Assembly (NCBI RefSeq): GCF_947497045.1
Contig: NZ_CANMEU010000003.1
Span: 1-64,000, forward strand
DNA length: 64,000 bases
Direction of reading: 5' to 3'
Origin: an uncultured Tateyamaria sp.
GTDB lineage: Bacteria > Pseudomonadota > Alphaproteobacteria > Rhodobacterales > Rhodobacteraceae
Within the stretch, counting starts at the first letter, position 1. Each line of letters opens with the position of its first letter. A program made the position numbers and the translations under genes. The notes below the pieces were generated by a model. That model had not been told where the DNA came from. It saw only the letters and a program-made list of their open reading frames with translations, and did no database searches. Positions 1 through 6,259 of the stretch are shown here, in pieces.

Positions 1-114
1 ACACCCGCCGACGTCTACACGGGACGCGGCAAAACGATACTGTTCGAACGAGAAAGGACGAAAAGAAAAACCATGAAGTTAAGGCGCTTGCAGCACGCCA
101 AATCCGCTGCTTAA
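1..114 (+). CDS. IS3-family transposase OrfB, C-terminal end (partial)
   Basis: Frame 1 reads 37 codons from the window edge to TAA at 112-114. The peptide begins TPADVYTGRGKTILFERE and ends RRLQHAKSAA. This is the characteristic tail of DDE transposases (rve domain) of IS3-family elements, where TPADVYFGRG...RRLQHR is common. The catalytic DDE core lies to the left, outside the window. The element inserted into the neighbouring integrase gene in the opposite orientation. Confidence 0.75.
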   Translation, partial: TPADVYTGRGKTILFERERTKRKTMKLRRLQHAKSAA

Positions 115-184
115 CTAAGCCCAGATGAGCGACGACTCCTCAAAGTCAAACCGCCATCTGTCTCAAACCATTTGATGACGGACA
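1..184 (+). mobile_element. Right end of an IS3-family insertion sequence (partial)
   Basis: The window opens inside an IS3-type element. It contains the end of the transposase OrfB and about 70 bp of non-coding right end. I place the boundary near 184, where the element's end (read inward TGTCCGTCATC) abuts sequence that continues the integrase gene on the other side. The left end and the matching terminal repeat lie outside the window, so the exact boundary and target duplication are inferred. Confidence 0.6.
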
Positions 185-1640
185 GTAAGCTATGAGTTCG
201 TAATTTCAGAGTGTTCAGTTGGGTCTCAGGGTGTTGCTCCCCATGTTCACGGAAGGCTTCCATGAACGTCCTTGATGTATACCCAGCCCGCTTTTTCCCA
301 CTTTTGTGGGGTAGATTGGGAAACAAGTGAACGTGGCCGCCAGCTTTGATCGCTTCGGCATAGTCCAAAATTCCCAAGCTCAGTAATTCGTCAGGTATTG
401 GGATCGTTCGATGAGAAGTTTCGTTCTTCAGGAGTTTTGCAAGTGCGGGGTCTTCATCTTCCAAGTTTTCGACGAGGAGATGTGGAACTGGAGAGTTTCT
501 GACATCAGAGGCATAGAGTTGGGAGATTTCGTCCAGCCGTGCCCCAGTGTAAAACAAGACAACGGGAATCCAGAAACGTTCCGCTGTCTTTGGTTGAAAC
601 ACTTCACGTGAAAACACGATCCTAACCTGCTCGTCTGTGAACCCCTTCTTGCGATCAGTCTTCGACCGCTTAACCTTCTTGATGAAGCCGTCAAATGGGT
701 TACGCCAAGTGCGGTCTTTGATGAGTGCAGTGCCGTCATATGCGTAGTCTAACGTCAGCTTCACGCCCTGAAGGTTTTTGTTAATTGCACCGCGTTGAAG
801 AGTATTTGTCTCATTTGTGTCAGCCCAGTCGAGTTGCTTGGGCATGGTAAGTTTGCGGATTTTATTGGGCGGTCGGGAAGGAAGGCGGATCAGACCATCG
901 CGAAATTTCTCAGCATGTGTTCGATCTATCTCTTCAACGTCGAGATCACCGCAGAACTCGATGAAACGACGGGCACCAGTCCCAAAGTCTGACACCGCGC
1001 TGTCACTAAGGTCTGGATTACCCTCCAAATACTTCTTGAAAGCCAAAGAAAGCTTGCGATTTGGATCAACTTTCTTTGCTCTCTTCAATGTACCGAAAGT
1101 TGATGGGACGGGTCCTCCCAGTTCAGCTATCATGTCCTTCCACTGGCTTGATATCTCAGGGTTGGACACGAGGTACTCCTCCAAACAAGCCTCAAGTAGC
1201 GCCTCGAAGTCTGGCGTACCAGTTGTGATCGCAGTGATATCTCTCCTGTTCATCCAGTCCTTCACATACTGTGTCAGGTCGGTTTTCTTCCGAATGATGG
1301 GGCGGGGCGCTTCGTCTCCGATGGGTTCCAGTTCGCCCCAGACATCTGGATAGGCTTCACGTGCAATGTTCTCACGATTGATGAGTTGAAAATCGACTCC
1401 CCATTGAATAGCCAGGTCTTCGATTTCTGTTTGATCAAGACGGCGGTATGTGCCGCTTCTGGCCTGCTTTAGCTGTTCGTCTGTTTCTACAGTTCTGCGC
1501 CTACAGCGGGCTTCAGCTTCAACTTTGCTGTCGGTATCAAGGGTATGCCGCCATTCCTTTTGATCAATGAGATGTCGAACATCAGCGGGAACCACTCGTT
1601 CAAAATGGTACCAACCGCCTCGTGGTTTGAGATACTTCAT
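111..1640 (-). pseudogene. Tyrosine recombinase/integrase truncated by IS insertion
   Basis: Phage-type integrase with a DUF6538-like N-terminus (MKYLKPRGGWYHFERVVPAD), a SAM-like core-binding region and the start of the catalytic domain. The first catalytic arginine is present in YTGARLDEI and the beta-hairpin in TSHRTIPIP. The next conserved box should be HxxR (usually HSFRH). Here it reads THSLLSV, because the frame runs into IS3 sequence near position 184. The histidine/arginine pair, the last box and the nucleophilic tyrosine are lost, so the protein should be inactive. I prefer the start at 1640: AAGG lies upstream, and the longer frame to 1712 is largely a translation of 12-bp repeats. 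It sits next to the left att copy and probably belonged to a separate older element. Confidence 0.75.
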
Positions 1641-1657
1641 CGCCTGACCTTGATCAC

Positions 1658-1700
1658 TTCGCACATAATTTCGCACACGGTTTCGCACAAATGTTCGCAC
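1658..1700. repeat. Four 12-bp iterons upstream of the dead integrase
   Basis: TTCGCAC occurs at 1658, 1670, 1682 and 1694, an exact 12-bp period with differing 5-bp spacers. The array sits 18-60 bp upstream of the preferred integrase start, between the gene and the att copy. It is a plausible operator or recombinase arm-site array. Read through, the repeats give a VRxx periodic peptide, which argues that they are regulatory rather than coding. Confidence 0.65.
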
Positions 1701-1774
1701 ACGCAACATCATAACACCCTGTAAAACATGGTGTTAATTGAAATCATTAGTGATTTGGGGTCAAGGAAAATAAA

Positions 1775-1821
1775 TGGAGGCGAGTACCGGAATCGAACCG
1801 GTGTACACGGATTTGCAATCC
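1775..1821. repeat. attL of element A (47-bp tRNA-Cys 3' fragment)
   Basis: Identical to 13065-13111 and to the 3' part of the tRNA gene at 59714-59760 (begins TGGAGGCGAGTACCGG, ends TTTGCAATCC). Identity stops at the 5' side of the anticodon stem, so this copy cannot make a tRNA. To its left lies the IS-broken integrase. Confidence 0.9.
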
Positions 1822-1861
1822 AATGTTTTATCGTTATTTGACAGGCTATTAGGTGGAAATA

Positions 1862-1902
1862 GGTATCACGACAAATCCAGAACTATCGGCGAACATGATA
1901 CC
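1862..1902. repeat. Inverted repeat GGTATCA...TGATACC
   Basis: Seven-base perfect arms at 1862-1868 and 1896-1902 are separated by 27 bp, in the leader between attL and the first gene of element A. It may be an operator or part of an origin of transfer. No recognisable nick-site consensus is visible. Confidence 0.35.
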
Positions 1903-1952
1903 GGTAAAATCGGGGGCATTCCTGCGGTTCTGACGCCGGTTTGGGGCGCTCA

Positions 1953-2798
1953 ATGAGCCGCCATAGCTTTGATCCTGACATCGCCGCACTGGTAGGGCTG
2001 AACGCAGCGGTGATTTTCCAGAATATCACCTTCTGGATCGAGAAGAACCAAGCCAACCGGCGCAATTTGCGGGATGGGCGCTATTGGACCTACAACTCAA
2101 TCTCCGCCTTCGCCGAGTTGTTCCCGTATTTGACAGAAAAACAGATCCGCACGGCGTTGGATAAGCTGATCAAATCAGAGCTGATCCTGAAGGGGAGCTT
2201 CAGCGATGATCGTTATGATCGAACATGCTGGTACGCGTTGGGCGATTGCATTTGCCCAAATGGGCAGATCGAGTGGGCCAAAGGGGAAAATGATACATTT
2301 GCCCCTGAGGGCAAGCCGTCTGCCCCTGAGGGCAAATCCTATAAGAACAGATATAAACCAAATATAAATCCATATCCTTCGCGCGGGGTGGTGGATGATG
2401 AAGCTGAGAAAATCTTGGCGGCATATCCCGAGGATCGCATCCGCCGGAGAGCGGATTGCTTGTTGGCGATCCGGGAGATCCTGACGAGTGGTATCACTGC
2501 TGCCGATCTGATCGAGGCTGTTCAATCCTATGCCAGTGAAAGCGCGGGTTTCACCCGTTCCAAGGTTTGCTTTTCGGACAATTGGTTCAGCTCTGAGCGT
2601 TGGCAGCGGTATGTCTGCGATGCCCAGATACAGCGTGAGGCCGCGAAAGCCAAAGAGGCCGAGGCGCTGAAAGGGCTGGCGGTTTGGATCGCAGATCGCA
2701 GCCCGCTTTGTCGGCATATTTCGCCCAGCCAAATCACGGCGCTTTTGGCGGCTGAACTGGTGACGCCGTTGCAAATTCAGGCGGCAGGGCTTGGCTGA
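1953..2798 (+). CDS. Replication-initiator-like protein of element A
   Basis: 281 aa from the ATG at 1953 (a TTG at 1941 is also in frame). The N-terminus looks like a winged-helix of phage/plasmid initiator type (YWTYNSISAFAELFPYLTEKQIRTALDKL). A low-complexity linker follows (about residues 105-145). The C-terminal region starts at EAEKILAAYPEDR and contains SKVCFSDNWF and PLCRHI. The same C-terminal region occurs in the first gene of element B (13362-14225). The linker DNA holds three inverted repeats (2253-2334), as in initiators whose origin lies inside the gene. The stop overlaps the mobC start by one base. Function is inferred from architecture. Confidence 0.6.
   Translation: MSRHSFDPDIAALVGLNAAVIFQNITFWIEKNQANRRNLRDGRYWTYNSISAFAELFPYLTEKQIRTALDKLIKSELILKGSFSDDRYDRTCWYALGDCICPNGQIEWAKGENDTFAPEGKPSAPEGKSYKNRYKPNINPYPSRGVVDDEAEKILAAYPEDRIRRRADCLLAIREILTSGITAADLIEAVQSYASESAGFTRSKVCFSDNWFSSERWQRYVCDAQIQREAAKAKEAEALKGLAVWIADRSPLCRHISPSQITALLAAELVTPLQIQAAGLG
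2253..2334. repeat. Three inverted-repeat iterons inside the initiator gene (candidate origin)
   Basis: TGCCCA-AA-TGGGCA at 2253-2266, TTGCCC-CTGA-GGGCAA at 2299-2314 and TGCCC-CTGA-GGGCA at 2321-2334. The last two share 15 identical bases and are offset by 21 bp. They fall in the linker between the two protein domains. This is the layout of lambda-O-like initiators that bind iterons in their own gene. Confidence 0.55.
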
Positions 2799-3271
2799 TG
2801 GGGAAAACAGAACCGTCTTCAGTGCAAAGAGCAAGGCGACCCATGTCATACGCTGGCGCATCTGACACGGGACCTTGCGAGGGGTGGCAAGCCTCCCCTT
2901 CGAACCCCACCGGCGGGGGCAAGCCCCACGCCAAAGCAGCCCTGACCGAGACATTTGTCTTTCGGTGCAACGCGGCTGAAAAGGCAGAACTACGCGCCAA
3001 GGCTGAGGCGGCTGGCGTTCCCGCTGCGACCCTCTTGCGTGAGGCGCTTGGCCTGACGGAGGCGCGCCGCCGCAAGCCAATGCCACGCGTCGATCCGGCC
3101 TTGAGGCTGGCGGTCGGGCGCATCGGCGGTAACCTTAACCAGATCGCTCGGGCTACGAACCGAGCTTTGCTGGCGGGGCGAATAGAGCTCGACACGCTGG
3201 CCCTCGCGCGTCAGCTCGTGGTGATCGAACGTCAGCTTGCCCAGCTCCTCGATGAGGTGCGGCAATGCTGA
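2798..3271 (+). CDS. mobC: MobC-like relaxosome accessory protein
   Basis: 157 aa. The C-terminal half has the MobC/BfmC signature (VGRIGGNLNQIARATNRAL). The middle contains a ribbon-helix-helix-like segment (ETFVFRCNAAEKAELRAKAEAAG). MobC proteins bind oriT and help the relaxase open the DNA. The start overlaps the stop of the initiator gene (TGATG), and the end overlaps the relaxase start by 7 bases, so these genes are probably translationally coupled. The first 40 residues are Pro/Gly/Ser-rich, and an internal start such as M16 is possible. Confidence 0.75.
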   Translation: MGKTEPSSVQRARRPMSYAGASDTGPCEGWQASPSNPTGGGKPHAKAALTETFVFRCNAAEKAELRAKAEAAGVPAATLLREALGLTEARRRKPMPRVDPALRLAVGRIGGNLNQIARATNRALLAGRIELDTLALARQLVVIERQLAQLLDEVRQC

Positions 3272-4815
3272 TCAAGTTCTTTCCCAATGGCAAAGGCGTG
3301 GGGGCCGGTCCTGTCGGCTATCTGATCGCGGATGAGGTGCTGGCCTATGATGACAACCGCGACCTGATCCGCGATGCCGATGGCCAGCCCCAGACAGTCA
3401 CGCGGCATCCGCTGCCGGAGGTTTTGCGGGGCAATCCTGATCGCACCGAGGCGCTGATTGACGCCAGCAACAATCAATGGACCTATCGCGCGGGTGTCAT
3501 CAGCTTTGCTATTGAGGACGCACCGACTGAGACCCAGCAGCTCGAAGTCATGGACGCCTTCGAAGGGCTGGCCTTTGCGGGAATGGACCCTGAGCAATAT
3601 GATATGCTCTGGGTCCGCCATACCCACGAAGATCGCGTTGAGCTGCATTTTTGTACGCCTCGGCTGGAACTGACCACAGGCAACAGTCTGAACATTGCAC
3701 CACCCGGCTATCAGAATGCCTATGACAGCCTGCGTGACCTGATGAACAAGACTCACGGCTGGGCCGATCCGATGGATTTGGAGCGCACCCAAGAGGTGCA
3801 GGTGGTGGCTGAGGCTCCAACTCGTGCGCAGGGCCGCGATGAGTTGCATGACTGGATTCTTGATCAGATCAGCATTGGCAGCATCACTGACCGTGCCAGC
3901 ATGGTCGATGCTCTGACAGATGCGGGCTTCGATATTCCCCGCGCCAGCAAAAACTACATCACCGCCAAAGACCCGGAAACCGGCGAACGCTGGCGGCTGA
4001 AAGGAGAGATTTTCAATGAAAACTGGCAAGCCACCCCGGCTGAGCGAGAAATTGAACGCGGATCTGGACTTGATCCGACAGGAACATGCCACCTTGATGA
4101 ATTCTCAATTGGAGATCTTCAGGACCGATTTCAGCGACATTGCGACAAGCGCGCTGAATACAATCGAGACCGATATCCGCTATTTTCTGAGCGACAGCAG
4201 GAGCGAATTGCAGAGGCGCAGCGAGACGATCCGGCGTTGGCTGACGATATCGCCTTGGGTGATCGCAGGGCTGATCTTGGTGTGGATCACCTCGACCGTG
4301 GCGGTGAGCTGGCTCTGGATGACCTTTTTGACGCGTTCGGAGCTGACGGAACTGGGCCTGACACGGATCGAACAGGCGGGGCAGATTTGGCTGACGCTGG
4401 ATCCCGATCAGACCGAAATGAAAACCTGCACGATGGCGGGAACACCGATCATCTGCATCGAAATCAGGGGGCAATAAATGACGACACCCCTGACAGCCTT
4501 GGAACGCGATTTGCTCGCCTGCGTCGAGCGGTTGGTGACGGCCTGCGAAACCTCAGCGCAGGAATTGCGCGCCTTGGAAGCACGCTCGACGAACGGGATC
4601 GAGAGCAAAGTGAATGGGTTGGCGCATTGCGTGGCGCTGCTGATGAAATCGCATCTCTTGTCGGTCGCCACATTGGCCGACTTGCTGACAGAGGAGCAGA
4701 CCTACGAGACGCTTCAAGAGGGCTTAGAGGCCAGCTTGAAGTTAGCGAAACGCGCCGAACAACGGCTGAACGAGACCTGAATGAACAAGAGCGCGGCCAT
4801 AGTCATGGCCTTTGA
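3265..4815 (+). CDS. mobA: MobA relaxase of ColE1/MbeA type
   Basis: 516 aa. It would nick oriT and lead the strand in transfer. Residues about 110-150 carry WVRHTHEDRVELHF followed by TPRLELTTGNSLNI, which matches the ColE1-type MOBP relaxases (motif HxxxDRxELNF). Those use an H-E-N triad; here the last residue is His (ELHF). The C-terminal half is hydrophilic, coiled and repetitive in Asp/Arg/Gly, and its DNA also encodes two other proteins in the +1 frame (mobB and mobD). It overlaps mobC by 7 bases. No coupling protein is encoded in this element. Confidence 0.8.
   Translation: MLIKFFPNGKGVGAGPVGYLIADEVLAYDDNRDLIRDADGQPQTVTRHPLPEVLRGNPDRTEALIDASNNQWTYRAGVISFAIEDAPTETQQLEVMDAFEGLAFAGMDPEQYDMLWVRHTHEDRVELHFCTPRLELTTGNSLNIAPPGYQNAYDSLRDLMNKTHGWADPMDLERTQEVQVVAEAPTRAQGRDELHDWILDQISIGSITDRASMVDALTDAGFDIPRASKNYITAKDPETGERWRLKGEIFNENWQATPAEREIERGSGLDPTGTCHLDEFSIGDLQDRFQRHCDKRAEYNRDRYPLFSERQQERIAEAQRDDPALADDIALGDRRADLGVDHLDRGGELALDDLFDAFGADGTGPDTDRTGGADLADAGSRSDRNENLHDGGNTDHLHRNQGAINDDTPDSLGTRFARLRRAVGDGLRNLSAGIARLGSTLDERDREQSEWVGALRGAADEIASLVGRHIGRLADRGADLRDASRGLRGQLEVSETRRTTAERDLNEQERGHSHGL
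4016..4477 (+). CDS. mobB: MobB/MbeB-like membrane protein nested inside mobA
   Basis: 153 aa, read entirely within mobA in the +1 frame. Start ATG 4016 follows AAAGGAGAG. The N-terminal 70 residues are helical and polar. One or two transmembrane segments follow (ISPWVIAGLILVWI and VAVSWLWMTFL). ColE1-family plasmids encode mbeB and mbeD inside mbeA in another frame, with MbeB membrane-associated and MbeD helical. Position, frame, membrane segment and a good ribosome site all agree, so I treat this as a real overlapping gene and not a shadow. Confidence 0.7.
   Translation: MKTGKPPRLSEKLNADLDLIRQEHATLMNSQLEIFRTDFSDIATSALNTIETDIRYFLSDSRSELQRRSETIRRWLTISPWVIAGLILVWITSTVAVSWLWMTFLTRSELTELGLTRIEQAGQIWLTLDPDQTEMKTCTMAGTPIICIEIRGQ
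4478..4780 (+). CDS. mobD: MobD/MbeD-like protein nested inside mobA
   Basis: 100 aa, wholly inside mobA in the same alternative frame as mobB. The ATG immediately follows the mobB stop (TAAATG), with AGGGGG upstream. The protein is helical and Leu/Ala/Glu-rich (ALERDLLACVERLVTACE), as in the MbeD family. Its role in mobilization is poorly understood even in ColE1. The order mobC-mobA with nested mobB-mobD repeats the ColE1 arrangement. Confidence 0.65.
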   Translation: MTTPLTALERDLLACVERLVTACETSAQELRALEARSTNGIESKVNGLAHCVALLMKSHLLSVATLADLLTEEQTYETLQEGLEASLKLAKRAEQRLNET

Positions 4816-4831
4816 AACGAAAGGAAAATAG

Positions 4832-5134
4832 ATGAGTTTACCCTTTGATCACTTTACCATGTCCTACGGGCAGTCCCGCGACTATGGCATCGATTACCGA
4901 ACGTTTGAAAAGGTGGCATGTTTGCCCGAAGGCGTTCCGTTGATGGCCCTTGCAGGGGTTTGGGGTGACTACAGCAACATCCGTTGTCTGTTCATCGACG
5001 AGGAAGGCAACGGGTATTGTCGAAATATCAGTGGCAGAGGTGGTGAATATATCATCCGAGAACTGGGCCTGAACGCCAAGGATCTAAAAGTGGGGCAGAT
5101 GGTCATGTCAGTAGCGCCGCCACCGCAGCTATGA
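4832..5134 (+). CDS. Small hypothetical protein
   Basis: 100 aa, ATG preceded by AAAGGAAAA. No signal peptide or membrane segment. A mixed alpha/beta composition with ISGRGGEYIIRELGL near the end. It begins 16 bp after mobA and may be the last gene of the mobilization operon. I do not recognise the family. Confidence 0.55.
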   Translation: MSLPFDHFTMSYGQSRDYGIDYRTFEKVACLPEGVPLMALAGVWGDYSNIRCLFIDEEGNGYCRNISGRGGEYIIRELGLNAKDLKVGQMVMSVAPPPQL

Positions 5135-5466
5135 TTTGTGTCATATAATGTTGAAATTTTAGCTTTGGAGGGCTATGTGAATGGCAGTAAAGGGATGGTC
5201 TAACCGTCCGAATATTAGGCCAGCTATGGCCTGCCTTTTGATTTCTTGGCTATGTGCAGAGCGTTAAAACTGGGAAGTCGAGCGCGCGGCGTTAATTGAC
5301 AGGTAACGCATTTGAACCTATATTCCTCCCCATAAGGATACCAGATCGACTGTGAGGTTCCTTCCGCAACGCAAGTTGTCCAACTGGAATAGTGGATAAG
5401 GCCTAGGCCGAAGAGAGCGTCGAGATAGCCAAGGAGTTGCCTGCAAAGGTGGCTCCTTCGGTCGTT
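5135..5466. other. Gene-poor spacer of element A
   Basis: 332 bp between the mobilization block and the convergent minus-strand genes. It is AT-richer than its flanks and has only very short open frames. I see no tRNA, clear terminator or repeat. Confidence 0.5.
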
Positions 5467-6042
5467 CTAGCGCCTGAAATATTTGACCTTTTTGCCTTTG
5501 AGCGCCTGACCGATGACGACTGCAATTTTCACTTTCTGACCGTTTTCTGGCTGCGGTCGATGGTGGGCGCTTTCGACAAACAGGCGCAGTTTGTGCCGGA
5601 TGCCGTCGAATCTGCCCTTGTGGGGGCGAAGCGTGAAAAAGGCGGTGTAGGCCGTTCCATCACCCAACATCATCGTGGCGTTATATGTGCCATAATTTCG
5701 GTCTGATGGCGTAAGGTAAAGGCGGTTTTGCGGCAAGGTTCCAAGCAGTTCCGCCAGATCCGTTGAGGCCGCAAACCGATGCGGGCAAAATACGCGAGGG
5801 CGTATGCCGTCCATGATTTGCACCTGGCCCGCGTGTTCTGCGGTTTCAAAGGCTCTGGTCCAGCAATGGCAGGAATATTCGACAAGAATATTAACCCGGT
5901 CGCCCTTGGGCAAATCGACCGTCAATATATGTGGTGTGAGGTGAGCGACATGTAGGCGGGTGCTGTCGATCACCTGCGGCGTTACCGCCACGCCGCTGGT
6001 GTCGGTCAGGGTGCCGTCAGCCGCCACAAGATGCCGCGTCAT
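5467..6042 (-). CDS. Conserved-looking hypothetical protein
   Basis: 191 aa, soluble. Contains LVEYSCHCWTRAFE and RVFCPHRFAAS, a Cys/His pattern (CHC...C-H) that could bind metal. A later segment (YNATMMLGDGTAYTAFFTLRP) looks like beta structure. Its ATG overlaps the stop of a 27-codon frame (6039-6122) as ATGA. It lies downstream of the Hsp70 operon but is separated from it by about 220 bp. I cannot assign a function. Confidence 0.6.
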   Translation of the reverse strand: MTRHLVAADGTLTDTSGVAVTPQVIDSTRLHVAHLTPHILTVDLPKGDRVNILVEYSCHCWTRAFETAEHAGQVQIMDGIRPRVFCPHRFAASTDLAELLGTLPQNRLYLTPSDRNYGTYNATMMLGDGTAYTAFFTLRPHKGRFDGIRHKLRLFVESAHHRPQPENGQKVKIAVVIGQALKGKKVKYFRR

Positions 6043-6122
6043 ATGTTGGCCTCAAGACGCTTGGCTTCAGTGGCTATGCGCGCGCGGAAATAGTAGATGC
6101 GGAATTCGGAAGATTTGTTCAT
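6039..6122 (-). CDS. Tiny open reading frame coupled to the next gene
   Basis: 27 codons starting MNKSSEFRIYYFRARIATEA, ending ATGA over the start of the 191-aa gene. A longer frame to 6245 exists but reads poorly. The overlap suggests a leader peptide or translational coupling. It is low confidence as a functional protein. Confidence 0.35.
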   Translation of the reverse strand: MNKSSEFRIYYFRARIATEAKRLEANI

Positions 6123-6259
6123 GGGGTGCTTGTGCGGTAGGAACCTTATTCTGGATGGGAGCGGGAATATGCGTGGAGAGCCGTTTTGCAATTCAACGGA
6201 AACGCCACCCACATTTTTTTTATAGGAATGTGGAGGCGTTTCCATAAATTGATTTTTGG

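Noticed and set aside
101-112. AATCCGCTGC near the window start as another tRNA-Cys att remnant
   Set aside because: Only ten bases match the tRNA. It lies inside the transposase tail coding sequence, so it is coincidence.
428-1353. Several open frames opposite the first integrase
   Set aside because: They are shadows of the integrase reading frame, with no ribosome sites or family-like sequence.
2253-2334. Possible short CRISPR or satellite
   Set aside because: The three repeats are unequal, closely spaced and inside a gene; iterons explain them better. No CRISPR array or cas gene is visible in the window.
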